In this document: piece after piece, positions 1 to 8,238 of the stretch
Numbering within the stretch: the stretch's first letter is position 1
Layout: each line of letters begins with the position of its first letter
From: Bradyrhizobium huanghuaihaiense
GTDB lineage: Bacteria > Pseudomonadota > Alphaproteobacteria > Rhizobiales > Xanthobacteraceae
DNA: 64,000 nt
Reading direction: 5' to 3'
Assembly (NCBI RefSeq): GCF_007830635.1
Contig: NZ_VLLA01000014.1
Location: forward strand, 165,916 to 229,915
Position numbers and translations under genes: made by a program
Notes under the pieces: model-generated
The model's database searches: none
Seen by the model: the letters and a program-made list of their open reading frames with translations, nothing else
Told to the model about the DNA's origin: nothing

Positions 1-462
1 GCCATCATCATGCTGACGTCCAAGGACACCAAGGAGGACGTCGTCGACGGCCTCAACGGCGGCGCCGACGACTATCTCGGCAAGCCGTTCGAGCCGCAGG
101 AACTGCTTGCGCGAGTGCGCGCCGTGTTGCGTCGGCCCCGCCTGCTCGCGCCTGCCGTGCTGTCGCTCGGCAATGTCGAGCTGCATCTCGGCAGCAACGA
201 AGTCGTGGTCGCCGACAGGAAAATCCTGCTGCGGCGGCGCGAGGCGCTGATCCTGGGCGCACTGCTGATGCGGCGCGACCGCGTCATCACCCGCGCCGCC
301 CTGATCGAGGAAATCTACGGTTTCGACGACGAGATCGAATCCAATACGCTCGAAGCGCAGGTCTCGCGCCTGAGGAAGAAGCTGGCCGCATTCGGCGGCG
401 ACGTCGAGATCCGCAGCATGCGCGGCATCGGTTACATCCTGCGGCTGGCAACGCCGCGATGA
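1..462 (+). CDS. Response regulator, OmpR/PhoB class (5-prime truncated by window edge)
   Basis: The reading frame is open from base 1, so the gene starts outside the window. The visible part begins late in the receiver domain: the conserved Ser/Thr switch region (MLTSKD) and the conserved lysine in YLGKPF are present, while the phospho-acceptor aspartate lies upstream of the window. A winged-helix DNA-binding domain of the OmpR type follows (recognition region SNTLEAQVSRLRKKL, then RGIGYIL). The stop codon overlaps the start of the histidine kinase in an ATGA arrangement, so the two are translationally coupled and form a cognate pair. The layout resembles TctD/QseB-type regulators. The target genes cannot be read from this window. 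Confidence 0.93.
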   Translation, partial: AIIMLTSKDTKEDVVDGLNGGADDYLGKPFEPQELLARVRAVLRRPRLLAPAVLSLGNVELHLGSNEVVVADRKILLRRREALILGALLMRRDRVITRAALIEEIYGFDDEIESNTLEAQVSRLRKKLAAFGGDVEIRSMRGIGYILRLATPR

Positions 463-1823
463 GGTCGATCGCCCGAACGTTTGCGTTCTCGCTCGGCATC
501 GCCGCCACAACGATCTTTTTGATCATGGTTGCGATCTTCGTCTCGAGGTACCCGTTGGAGGAACGCGAGTTCAGGGCCTGCCGGGTCGTGGCCGCCGTTC
601 TCGATCGCGCCACTGATATCAATGGACAAAACCTGACGGTCAGTCCGACTCCCGCGCTTGAGGAATTGAAGGCCGACAGCCCGAACCTCTGGTACGTCGT
701 ATCCGTCGGCGATCTCGTCAGCGAGTATGGTAGCGAGCACCGGCCGGCGCTTCCTTTCGCATTCCCCTATCGCGGGCCGGTCGGCCTGTCCGTCTTCAGC
801 ACACACGACGAGAAGAGCACGTTCTGTCTCGCCGTTGCGCAACGGGGCTCCTTGCGGCTCACGACGATGGTCGGCGAGCCACAGGTCCGCTTCGGACGAA
901 TGGCCGGGAACTTCCTTGTCAACAGGATTTTTTCGATCATCCTGGTGGCGCTGGCCTTTGCGGCGACCGTCGCCATCGGCTCGGCGCTGGCCGCACGTTT
1001 CGTCACGCGCGGCATCGAACGGGTGGCGCTTCGCGCGCTCGCGATTGACCCTGCAGCACCGCAAGGTTTGATATCGCTGTCCGAGGTCCCCTCCGAGTTG
1101 AAGCCCCTGGTCGAGGCGCTGAACCGCGCCTTCGGCGAGATCGACGCCTATATCAGGATGCAGCGCCGCTTTCTCGGCAATGCAGCCCATCAGCTCCGTA
1201 CGCCGCTGACGCTGCTGCGCGCGAAGATCGACGACGTGCCCGATCCGGCCCTGAAGGCCGAGCTGGTGCGCGACGTCCGCCGCCTGACGTCGCTGGTCTC
1301 AGCCATGCTTGACCTCGCACGCCTGCAAAATCACGCGATCGAAAAGCGGCCGATCGATCTTGCCGCGATCACGCTGGACGTGCTCGCCGATTTCGGTCCC
1401 TCGGCGCTGGACGCAGGCATCGAGCTTGCGCTGGAACGGGCCGACGAAGGTCCGTTCCTGGTGCAGGGCGTCGATGCCGCCATCCGCAGCGCGCTCGCCA
1501 ATCTCGTCGGCAACGCGCTGATCCACGCCCGCGGTGCGCGGCGCATCGTCGCCACGCTCGGGCGCGGCAGCGTTGCGGTCGACGACGACGGCGCAGGCTT
1601 GCCCGACGGCGCGGAGCACAAGCTGCTGGAGCCGTTTCAGACCGGCAACAGCGCAGGCGACGGCGCCGGCCTCGGCCTGTCGATCGTCCGCGAGATCATG
1701 GCCGCCCATGACGGCGAACTCGTCATCGCCTCCGAGCCCGGCCGCGGCACGACGATGCGCCTATGCTTTCCGGAGGCTGCCGCCGCGGCCAGATCGCGGC
1801 ACTTGGCTTTGGAGGCGCTCTAG
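459..1823 (+). CDS. Sensor histidine kinase (TctE/QseC-like)
   Basis: A 454-residue membrane sensor kinase that should phosphorylate the regulator encoded just before it. An N-terminal membrane segment (about residues 8-28), a periplasmic domain of about 115 residues and a second membrane segment (about 150-175) are followed by the H-box FLGNAAHQLRTPL, an N-box (NLVGNALIHA), a G1-like DDDGAGLP and the GLGLSIV G2 box. The N-terminal half of the periplasmic domain matches the TctE-type sensor layout, whose known members respond to carboxylates. The ligand here is not predictable. The start overlaps the regulator stop by four bases. All catalytic boxes are present, so it should be active. Confidence 0.92.
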   Translation: MRSIARTFAFSLGIAATTIFLIMVAIFVSRYPLEEREFRACRVVAAVLDRATDINGQNLTVSPTPALEELKADSPNLWYVVSVGDLVSEYGSEHRPALPFAFPYRGPVGLSVFSTHDEKSTFCLAVAQRGSLRLTTMVGEPQVRFGRMAGNFLVNRIFSIILVALAFAATVAIGSALAARFVTRGIERVALRALAIDPAAPQGLISLSEVPSELKPLVEALNRAFGEIDAYIRMQRRFLGNAAHQLRTPLTLLRAKIDDVPDPALKAELVRDVRRLTSLVSAMLDLARLQNHAIEKRPIDLAAITLDVLADFGPSALDAGIELALERADEGPFLVQGVDAAIRSALANLVGNALIHARGARRIVATLGRGSVAVDDDGAGLPDGAEHKLLEPFQTGNSAGDGAGLGLSIVREIMAAHDGELVIASEPGRGTTMRLCFPEAAAAARSRHLALEAL

Positions 1824-2013
1824 GGGCGTCGCCTTGCTTCCGCGAAACCGTCCGGAAACATTGGCACGAAAAACTTCTTCCCCGTTTCATCCTTTCGCAC
1901 CAAGCAACCAATATCTGCGCCGACGGCGACAGGAATGTTCGCGCTCAAGCGAACCTGCCCCGGCATCATCGCGACCAAACCTCCGATTGACATCTTTCAC
2001 GGAGATTTTCCAA

Positions 2014-2283
2014 ATGCGTGCTCTCTCGATGATTGCCATTGCCGGTGCAATGATTGCCAGCTCCGCTGCCGCGTTCGCCGGCGAGCTTCCCTCCTACGAA
2101 GTGAAGTCGTTTCCGATCTCGTCGACGCAGGTCCAGGTGCTCGGCGGCGCCGGCGTCGAGGAGCAGTCGACCGCGCCCGCGATGATCGTCGCCGGCATGC
2201 CCGCCTCGCCCGCGCAGGTCTCGGTGCTGTCGCCGCGCGTGAAGCGGCTTGCGAGCGCGAATTCGCAGAGCGAAGCGCGCTGA
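2014..2283 (+). CDS. Small secreted protein of unknown function
   Basis: An 89-residue protein with a clear Sec signal peptide (MRALSMIAIAGAMIASSAAAF, with AFA-G as a probable cleavage site). The mature part of about 65 residues is rich in Ser, Val, Gln and Pro and has no cysteine. The start is supported by a GGAG-type ribosome site about eight bases upstream; the longer open frame reaching back into the kinase gene is a shadow. It lies 190 bp downstream of the two-component pair on the same strand, so it could be a target of that pair, but this is inference only. No family is recognised. Confidence 0.7.
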   Translation: MRALSMIAIAGAMIASSAAAFAGELPSYEVKSFPISSTQVQVLGGAGVEEQSTAPAMIVAGMPASPAQVSVLSPRVKRLASANSQSEAR

Positions 2284-2291
2284 TCGGTCTC

Positions 2292-2420
2292 GTCATTCCT
2301 CAACGATCCCGTCATGGCCGGCGCCTTGTCCCGCCTGCGCGGCCGAAGCCGCTTCGGCGCGGCGAAGGCCCGGCCATCCACATTTTGCTCCTCCACACGA
2401 AGTGTGGATGCTCGTGACAA
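2292..2420. repeat. Intergenic palindromic repeat region
   Basis: The gap between the small secreted gene and the next, oppositely oriented gene holds several inverted repeats: GCCGAAGCCGCTTCGGC, and ATCCACA-TTTTGCTCC-TCCACACGAAGTGTGGAT. The content (CGTCATGGCCGG..., GGCCCGGCCATCCAC) resembles the dispersed non-coding elements found elsewhere in this window. It may also serve as a bidirectional transcription stop between convergent genes. Confidence 0.5.
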
Positions 2421-2453
2421 GCCTCGACGAAGCTCTTCCGTCGCCTTCCGTCT

Positions 2454-2810
2454 CTACGTCATGCTGCCCGGCATGAAGCAGCGCACGCGCGGGTGGCCGT
2501 CGATATAGTGCTTCCACACCATGGTGCGGCCGATCTTGTTCGGCTCGGTGATCACCGCTCCCTCCGGCACGAGCACCCATTCACCGTCGAGATGCACGCG
2601 GTAGCGCCCCTTGTCGGATTCCCAGTCGACATCGGCGACCACGTAGCCGTCGGCATCCGAGCAGCATTGCCCAAATTCGCTGTGCAGGCTCTCGAACCAG
2701 GGTTTGAGCGGCGAGTTGGCGTAGCGCCCGTCGTCGCGCGCCAGCGCTGATGTCGCCAGCAGCACGGTCAGGCCGAGCAGCATCGCTGCACACGGTCTTG
2801 CAAGTGTCAT
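2454..2810 (-). CDS. Secreted protein of unknown function with CC motif
   Basis: A 118-residue protein starting MTLARPCAAMLL with a signal peptide ending near ATSALA-RDD. The mature domain holds a paired-cysteine motif (FGQCCSDADG), a region rich in Trp and charged residues, and a C-terminal VRCFMPG, giving three cysteines that could form a disulfide in the periplasm. The frame extends 16 codons further upstream, but that stretch has no signal-like sequence, so the internal ATG is preferred. It is convergent with the preceding gene. I do not recognise a named family. Confidence 0.7.
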   Translation of the reverse strand: MTLARPCAAMLLGLTVLLATSALARDDGRYANSPLKPWFESLHSEFGQCCSDADGYVVADVDWESDKGRYRVHLDGEWVLVPEGAVITEPNKIGRTMVWKHYIDGHPRVRCFMPGSMT

Positions 2811-3165
2811 GTCGTCTTCCCGCGGATCGAAGTCAGCGCCGCGAGGGACAGGCGCCACCGTCCGCCTTGCCGCACATGGGCGGCAGGCGCAGAGACGGCG
2901 ACTCGTTCCCCCAGCAGCTTTTGCGACAGCTATGCAAATCCGGCGCCAGCGCGCATTCCGGAGAACTACTGCCGCACGCTGTTGCCCACGCTTGCGTATG
3001 CCTGCATGCGTGACGCGCCGGCCGTTTTGCCGCGCATTTTCGAGGCTTTCCTTGTTGCACCCAGACGTGTAGGAACGTGGCCGCGAAACTTATCGCATTT
3101 GTTTAACCGGCTGTTTCGATTAGAGAATCAGGTGACGGCGTGACTGGCATTGGACCGGCAGCGCT
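2811..3165. other. Intergenic region, no gene seen
   Basis: This 355-bp gap separates two divergent genes and must hold both promoters. Open frames here are short and lack signal peptides, motifs or ribosome sites. The only point noted is a GGAAC at 3072-3076 followed 17 bases later by CGCAT, an imperfect match to the alphaproteobacterial general-stress (EcfG) promoter pattern; I do not rely on it. Confidence 0.4.
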
Positions 3166-4305
3166 ATGAATTCGAGAGAGTTGCTCCCTGGCCAGCAGGA
3201 CGCGACCGATCTGCCCGCAAACCAGGTGCAGTTTGCGCTGGTGATTTCGCGCATGCTGGAGACGGTGAAGGACGACGCGGACGCGAGGCGGCAGATGGTC
3301 TACGACCTTGCCCGCTACAAGCTCCAGGAGCAGTTCACCTACGCCGACGCCAGAAACATCGACCAGATGAAGCGCGCGCTCGAGATCGCAATCGAGGAGG
3401 TCGAAAAATTCTCGCGTGACGATGCGCCGCTGGAGCGCCTGCCGTCGCAACAACTCGCCTCGTCCAAGGAGGCCGGCGGTCTTCTGGTGTCCGGCGATGC
3501 GACCGTTTTGCCATCGGGCGTCGGCAGGCCGCGCAGCCAGCTGCCTGCGATCTCGGGCCCGCTTCTGCCAGTGATCAAGCGCACGGCGGCCATCCTGCTT
3601 GCGGTCAGCGCAGTCATCCTGATCGTTTCGCAGCGGGACAATATCGCAGCGCTGCGCCGGCTGATCACGTCCCAGCCTGCGGAGATCGCGCTGGTCGCAC
3701 CCAAGCCGGAGACGACGATCGCGGTCGCCAAGCCGGAGATGGTGACGCCCGCCGCACCTGCCCCGACGCGCGTGCTGCCCACCGACTACGGCATCTACGC
3801 CCTGATCGACGACAAGTCGCTGGTGGAGCTATCCGCGACCGGCGTGATGGCGCCCGACATGCGGATTGCGATTTCACCGGAGTTCAAGAAGCCCGATCGG
3901 CCGCACCTGCCGAACGGCCGCGTCAAGTTCATCGTCTTCCGCCGCGATGTCGCAAACGCCATTCCCGAACGCGTCGAGGTTCGGGTCGTGGCGAAGATCG
4001 CCAGGGAGTTTTCCAGCGATGCCGCCGGCAAGGCGCTCGGTGGCGGAGACGATGTCGGGGTGATCCGCAACTTCTCCTATCCGTTCCGGGTCTCGCCGAT
4101 TCCGGGCAAGGCGGAAATGTACGAACTTCACTCCGGCGATTCAGGGCTCGATCTGGCGGCGGGGCATTACGTCCTGAGCCTGGGATCGCAGGCCTATTAT
4201 TTCCAGGTCGACGGCGAGATCACCGATCCCCGGCAGTGCCTCGAGCGGGTCGTCGCCGGCAACGGCACCTTCTATGCGCCGTGCAAGAAGGCGCGGACGT
4301 ATTGA
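3166..4305 (+). CDS. Single-pass membrane protein of unknown function
   Basis: A 379-residue protein. Residues 1-100 are a charged, largely helical cytoplasmic part (VISRMLETVKDDADARRQ...). A single membrane segment lies near residues 137-155 (TAAILLAVSAVILIVS). A Pro/Ala-rich linker and a C-terminal domain of about 170 residues with beta-strand character follow, probably periplasmic, with two cysteines near the end (RQCLERV, APCKKA). The ATG was chosen because the N-terminus is immediately hydrophilic and well formed. It is monocistronic between a divergent gene and a repeat element. Topology suggests an N-in/C-out envelope protein; no enzyme motif was found. Confidence 0.7.
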   Translation: MNSRELLPGQQDATDLPANQVQFALVISRMLETVKDDADARRQMVYDLARYKLQEQFTYADARNIDQMKRALEIAIEEVEKFSRDDAPLERLPSQQLASSKEAGGLLVSGDATVLPSGVGRPRSQLPAISGPLLPVIKRTAAILLAVSAVILIVSQRDNIAALRRLITSQPAEIALVAPKPETTIAVAKPEMVTPAAPAPTRVLPTDYGIYALIDDKSLVELSATGVMAPDMRIAISPEFKKPDRPHLPNGRVKFIVFRRDVANAIPERVEVRVVAKIAREFSSDAAGKALGGGDDVGVIRNFSYPFRVSPIPGKAEMYELHSGDSGLDLAAGHYVLSLGSQAYYFQVDGEITDPRQCLERVVAGNGTFYAPCKKARTY

Positions 4306-4353
4306 CGGTCTCGTAGCCCGGGAGATCGAGGCACGCGCGAGCCACACTCAACT

Positions 4354-4454
4354 GTCATCGCCCGGCTTGACCGGGCGATCCAGTATTCCAGAGACAGCTC
4401 GAGGATACGGAGAAGCCGCGGCGTACTGGATTCCCCGCCTTCGCGGGGAATGAC
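4354..4454. repeat. Intergenic palindromic element
   Basis: A long imperfect palindrome running from GTCATCGCCCGGCTTGACC to TTCGCGGGGAATGAC, with internal arms ATCCAGTATTCC and GTACTGGATTCC. This is typical of dispersed non-coding repeats of Bradyrhizobium genomes. It lies between convergent genes. Confidence 0.65.
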
Positions 4455-4504
4455 AGCGGGATGTGAGGCAACAGTTACGGCAACAACGGCGCCGCGCAGC
4501 AGCC

Positions 4505-5104
4505 CTACTGCTTCGGCGCCGGCGCCATCATCGCGCCGCCCTTCTTGGCTGCGGGCGCGGGTGCCGGCTTGGTCGCAGCGGCTTGCGCGGGCAAATATTT
4601 GGCGACGATGGCGGGATCGACCTGGGCGATGTTGGTATCGGGCAGGCGCGTCCAGGTCTCGTCCTTACCGAGCAGCGCGATGCCGAGATAGCCGCGCAGG
4701 GTCAGGGTCTGGCCATCGGGACTGACCTTCATGTTGGCCTTCCAGATCTGGCCGTCACGCGGATTGAGCACGTTGCCGCCTTCGTACTTCAATCCCTCGC
4801 GCTTCATGTTGCGGACGAAGGAGATGCCGAGCACCGGTGCATTCTTGCGATCGTCGGTGCACTTGCTGCAGACCTCGTTCGGATCGTCGCCCGGCCGCGG
4901 GAAGGTTTTTGCGATCACACCTTCGAAGACGCCGCTGCGATCGATGAAGAGGAACCATCCCACCGTCTTGCCGTCCTCGACTTTCTGCCAGAGGCCGGCA
5001 GCCGTCGGCTCCGCGGTCTGCGCCGCAGACGGGCTCACCGCACCGACCGACAGCACGAGCGCGAGGAAGGGCAGCAGCCGAAAGCTGGAAAAGAGAGTCC
5101 GCAT
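4505..5104 (-). CDS. Exported DUF2147 family protein
   Basis: A 199-residue protein with a signal peptide (MRTLFSSFRLLPFLALVLS, cleavage near SAAQ-TAE). The body matches the DUF2147 pattern: an opening GLWQ, a central FVRNMKREG and GGNVLNPRDGQIW, then TLTLRGYLGIALLGKDETWTR. A Cys pair (VCSKC) that could bind metal or form a disulfide lies near the middle, and the tail is Ala/Pro/Lys-rich. AAGG sits eight bases before this ATG; a second in-frame ATG two codons upstream is spaced worse. DUF2147 proteins are periplasmic or outer-envelope proteins without a settled function. A tandem repeat sits directly upstream. Confidence 0.85.
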   Translation of the reverse strand: MRTLFSSFRLLPFLALVLSVGAVSPSAAQTAEPTAAGLWQKVEDGKTVGWFLFIDRSGVFEGVIAKTFPRPGDDPNEVCSKCTDDRKNAPVLGISFVRNMKREGLKYEGGNVLNPRDGQIWKANMKVSPDGQTLTLRGYLGIALLGKDETWTRLPDTNIAQVDPAIVAKYLPAQAAATKPAPAPAAKKGGAMMAPAPKQ

Positions 5105-5112
5105 TATCATCA

Positions 5113-5197
5113 CCTTGCTGAGCCAATCGCCTTGCTGAGCCAATTGCCTTGCTAAGCCAAGACTTTGTCAAGCCAAGACTATCCTAAAGCCAAGTCC
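5113..5197. repeat. Five imperfect 17-bp tandem repeats upstream of the DUF2147 gene
   Basis: Five copies of a unit related to CCTTGCTGAGCCAATTG follow one another. The shared core AGCCAA starts at 5121, 5138, 5155, 5171 and 5188, giving steps of 17, 17, 16 and 17 bases. The array begins nine bases upstream of the preferred ATG and so overlaps the leader and probable promoter of the gene. Confidence 0.85.
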
Positions 5198-5278
5198 GGA
5201 ATGGCCGCACACTACGGCGATTTCGCGAACGGTTCCAGCACCAGAAACATGGGGCATCGCCGCCCCGCCCCTTCGCCG

Positions 5279-6307
5279 TCAGTTGACTCCGAGCTTCTTT
5301 TGCAGGCTGGAGGACGAGGTCGTGTATTGGAACACGAGCCGCTTCTCCGGATAGACATAACGATGGGCTTTTTGCGACATCAGTGCGCCCTCGTGGAAGC
5401 CGCACAGGATCAGCTTGATCTTGCCGGGGTAAGTGTTGATGTCGCCGATGGCGAAGATGCCCGGCACATTGGTCTCGAACGCTGACGTCTCGACCGGCAC
5501 GAGGTTGTTCTCGAGCGCAATACCCCAGTTCGCGACCGGACCGAGCTTCATGGTCAGCCCGAAGAACGGCAGCATGGTGTCGCAGTCGACCTCGGTGATG
5601 CTGTTGTCGTTGCCCTTCACGGTCGCACCGGTGAGCTTGCCGTCGGCGCCTGAGAGCGCGGTGACCTGGCCGAGCCGCAGATCCATCTTGCCGCCGGCGA
5701 CCAGCGCGCGCATCTGCTCGACGCTGTGAGGCGCTGCGCGAAACTCGTCGCGCCGGTGCAAGAGCGTGATGCGCTTGGCGAGCGGATGCAGATTGAGCGT
5801 CCAGTCGAGCGCGGAATCTCCGCCGCCGACGATCAGCACGCTCTTGTCGCGGAACGTCTCCATCTTGCGCACGGCGTAGTGCACCGAGGTGCCCTCGTAG
5901 GCCTCGATCCCCGGCACTGGCGGACGCTTGGGCTGGAACGAGCCGCCGCCGGCCGCGATCACCAACACCTTGCATTCGAACACCTTGCCGGCATCCGTGG
6001 TGCAGCGAAACGCGGGATCGCCGATCTTCTCCACCGTCTCGATCATCTCGCCGAGATGGAAGGTCGGATGGAACGGCTTGATCTGTTCCATCAGCGCGTC
6101 GGTGAGTCCCTGCCCCGAGACCTGCGGAATGCCGGGAATGTCGTAGATCGGCTTTTCCGGATAGAGCTCGGCGCACTGGCCGCCGACCTTGTCGAGGATG
6201 TCGACGAAGTGCGCCTTCATGTCGAGAAGGCCGAGCTCGAAGGCGGCGAACAGACCGCAGGGGCCGGCGCCAATAATCAGCACATCGGTTTTGATCACGT
6301 CGCTCAT
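5279..6307 (-). CDS. Ferredoxin--NADP(+) reductase (thioredoxin-reductase-like type)
   Basis: A 342-residue FAD enzyme that moves electrons between NADPH and ferredoxin. The N-terminal FAD-binding Rossmann motif is GAGPCGLFAAFELG, the NADP-binding motif is LIVGGGDSALDWTLN, and the C-terminal FAD motif is NVPGIFAIGDINTYPG. The CxxC redox pair of true thioredoxin reductases is absent, which with the length identifies the Rhodopseudomonas/Bacillus YumC-type FNR. A C-terminal extension (YTTSSSSLQKKLG) is typical of this group. The gene for a [2Fe-2S] ferredoxin lies only 0.7 kb away on the same strand, a plausible redox partner. Confidence 0.93.
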   Translation of the reverse strand: MSDVIKTDVLIIGAGPCGLFAAFELGLLDMKAHFVDILDKVGGQCAELYPEKPIYDIPGIPQVSGQGLTDALMEQIKPFHPTFHLGEMIETVEKIGDPAFRCTTDAGKVFECKVLVIAAGGGSFQPKRPPVPGIEAYEGTSVHYAVRKMETFRDKSVLIVGGGDSALDWTLNLHPLAKRITLLHRRDEFRAAPHSVEQMRALVAGGKMDLRLGQVTALSGADGKLTGATVKGNDNSITEVDCDTMLPFFGLTMKLGPVANWGIALENNLVPVETSAFETNVPGIFAIGDINTYPGKIKLILCGFHEGALMSQKAHRYVYPEKRLVFQYTTSSSSLQKKLGVN

Positions 6308-6489
6308 GTCGTCTCTTTATCGGTCGTTATCGGTTGGACGGCGCCCGTTGGGCAGAGGTGACCCTGCCTGTCTAGCCAACGGGGATGGATCAGGGAAGGC
6401 ATAAAAGCGGGAGCGCCCCGCAAGCACGCCCACTTGCCGGGCCAAAATAACTGGGCTGTAACGAGGCTGGATATGACGGAGATCAATCG

Positions 6490-6957
6490 GTGAACGCACC
6501 AGCCCGCCTCGACACGACGCCGCGCCTGGAGGACTTCCCTTTTCGCCTAAGCGACAACGTCCGCTTCGGCGATCTCGACCCGAACCAGCACGTCAACAAC
6601 GCGGTCTATGCCACCTATTTCGAGACCGGCCGTGTCACGCTGATGAAGCTTCCCGAATACGGGCTGACCCCGCCCGGCCTCGCCTGGATCATGGTGCGGC
6701 TCGACATGCATTTCCGCGCCGAGCTGCACTGGCCGAACACGATCGAGCTCGGCCTCGGCGTCGTGAAGCTCGGACGAACGTCCGTGACCTTCGAGCAGGT
6801 CGTGTTTTCGAACGGGAAGTGCGTTGCGTCAGCGACGTCCGTCGGCGTGCTGCTCGACGAGGCGACGCGGCGACCGGCGCCGCTGACCGCAGAGGTGATC
6901 GAGAAGTTCAGACCCTGGCACAAGCGCGGCATCGAGGTCGCGCCGCCGAGCACCTAG
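6490..6957 (+). CDS. Acyl-CoA thioesterase, 4HBT/YbgC-like hotdog family
   Basis: A 155-residue single hotdog-fold protein. The N-terminal motif FGDLDPNQHVNNAVYATYFE carries the catalytic aspartate region of the 4-hydroxybenzoyl-CoA thioesterase family, and the following helix (ETGRVTLMK) fits the fold. It should hydrolyse an acyl-CoA in the cytoplasm; chain length and substrate are not readable. Translation starts at GTG, with GGAG eight bases upstream; the nearby ATG at 6473 runs into a stop within seven codons. It is divergent from the reductase gene and convergent with the ferredoxin gene. Confidence 0.9.
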   Translation: MNAPARLDTTPRLEDFPFRLSDNVRFGDLDPNQHVNNAVYATYFETGRVTLMKLPEYGLTPPGLAWIMVRLDMHFRAELHWPNTIELGLGVVKLGRTSVTFEQVVFSNGKCVASATSVGVLLDEATRRPAPLTAEVIEKFRPWHKRGIEVAPPST

Positions 6958-6973
6958 TAATATCGAGGGACGA

Positions 6974-7294
6974 TCAGGCCTGACGTTCCGGCGTCGCCAC
7001 GACCAGCCCGTCGAGATCGTCGCTCACCTTGATCTGGCAGGACAGGCGCGAGTTCGGGCGCACGTCGAAGCCGAAATCGAGCATGTCCTCTTCCATCGGC
7101 GTCGGGCTGCCGACCTTCTCGCGCCAGGCTTCGTCGACATAGACATGGCAGGTCGCGCAGGCACAGGCGCCGCCGCATTCGGCTTCGATGCCGGGGATGC
7201 TGTTGCGGATGGCGGCTTCCATCACGGTCGCGCCGTTCTCGATTTCCACCGTGCGGGTTTCGCCCTTGTGGTCGACAAAGTGAATCTTGGCCAT
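6974..7294 (-). CDS. [2Fe-2S] ferredoxin, adrenodoxin/FdVI type
   Basis: A 106-residue ferredoxin starting MAKIHFVDHKGE. The four cluster cysteines are in ECGGACACATCHVYV (C-x5-C-x2-C) and LSCQIKV near the C-terminus, the adrenodoxin/putidaredoxin-like arrangement. Such ferredoxins feed electrons to P450s, oxygenases or Fe-S assembly. The internal ATG is chosen because the upstream extension is Arg-rich and not ferredoxin-like. The FNR gene nearby on the same strand could reduce it, but no oxygenase is adjacent, so the final acceptor is unknown. Confidence 0.94.
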   Translation of the reverse strand: MAKIHFVDHKGETRTVEIENGATVMEAAIRNSIPGIEAECGGACACATCHVYVDEAWREKVGSPTPMEEDMLDFGFDVRPNSRLSCQIKVSDDLDGLVVATPERQA

Positions 7295-7466
7295 GTGTGC
7301 TCGTGCTGCCGCGATGTTGGGAATGAAGGAGGGTCCGGGCTGTCCTATAACGGGTCGGTTAGCCCGGCGCCATAGCGTTTTCGAGCGGCGTGGATCCCGC
7401 ATCGCGCGCAGAAAACGCGTCAAATCAAACGGCTAGTGCGCAGGCCCCATATTCGTGGGGGCCGCC

Positions 7467-7841
7467 CTAGTGCTTCAGGATCGCCGCGATCGCGGCGCGG
7501 ACCTCGGCCACCGCCTCTTTCAGTGCGGCAAGCGCATGCGATCGGTTGTGGCCGGTCCGGACCGCCGTCTCGAGGCTGGCGGCAGCATCGGCCACCGCAA
7601 AGGCGCCGATCCCGCGGGCCGAGCCCTTCAGCGTGTGCGCGAGCGCACCGGTCTCGGCCGGCAGCGCCGCCATTGCGGCGAGCAGGCGGACGGCCTGCTC
7701 GGCGAACATCGCGAGCACTTCCTGTTCCAGTTCAGTGTCGCCGAGCGTCATCCGGGAGAGGTGGTCGAGATCGAGCGGGCTGTCGATGGGCGCAAGCGGG
7801 GGCGAGGGCATCCAGTCCATCCGTTGCAGTTCAGGCGTCAT
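7467..7841 (-). CDS. Hpt-domain phosphotransfer protein
   Basis: A 124-residue stand-alone histidine phosphotransfer protein. The signature HTLKGSARGIGA carries the phospho-accepting histidine (residue 69) within a predicted four-helix bundle; the flanking helices are Ala/Leu-rich. It would relay phosphate between a hybrid kinase and a response regulator. No partner is adjacent, although a hybrid kinase sits 23 kb away. It is divergent from the GPR-like gene and shares with it a 397-bp intergenic region containing CtrA-type sites. It does not have the two-domain layout of ChpT. Confidence 0.88.
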   Translation of the reverse strand: MTPELQRMDWMPSPPLAPIDSPLDLDHLSRMTLGDTELEQEVLAMFAEQAVRLLAAMAALPAETGALAHTLKGSARGIGAFAVADAAASLETAVRTGHNRSHALAALKEAVAEVRAAIAAILKH

Positions 7842-8036
7842 GGCGCTGGCCCCGGCATCGCGCGGTGGTTCCGCCGGTCAGGCGGTACGGTTCGCCCCAG
7901 CCAAGCACGGAAATGGTTAACGAAATGTTTGGACTTATTTACGCAATTCCGCCCGTTTATTGACGAAAAGTCGCCGCAATTGACCGGGTTCCGTGGAGAA
8001 TTTCATTTATTGCTAAGGCGTTACGGCCCGATCCTG

Positions 8037-8061
8037 TTAACGATGATTAAGATTGTCTTAA
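8037..8061 (+). promoter_or_regulatory. Putative CtrA-binding sites upstream of the GPR-like gene
   Basis: The sequence TTAA-GATTGTC-TTAA at 8047-8061 is an exact TTAA-N7-TTAA match, the full CtrA consensus spacing of alphaproteobacteria. A further TTAA lies six bases upstream (8037-8040), and another TTAA stands at 7917-7920 nearer the divergent Hpt gene. The rest of the 397-bp gap is relatively AT-rich for this genome. The full box lies about 180 bp before the GPR-like start codon, a reasonable distance for direct promoter control. Confidence 0.6.
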
Positions 8062-8238
8062 TCGCGGGCATTTCATTCGCGACGCTCTGCCAATAGGATG
8101 TTGCGGAAATTGGCGGACAAGCCGTCCGGGTGGGGACGGCTCGGAGATCCGCATAAGCGGCATGATCCGGTCTGTGGGCTTGCGTAGCGCGCAGGGCTCG
8201 CGGGGGGCGTGTACAAGTAACGAGGGCTCGGACTGAAC

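Noticed and set aside
1862..1885. TGGCACG resembling the -24 element of a sigma-54 promoter
   Set aside because: There is no TTGC at the required -12 spacing, so the match is half a promoter only.
3072..3098. GGAAC-N17-CGCAT as a possible EcfG (general stress) promoter for the gene at 3166
   Set aside because: The -10 part departs from CGTT, and one weak match in a GC-rich genome is not enough.
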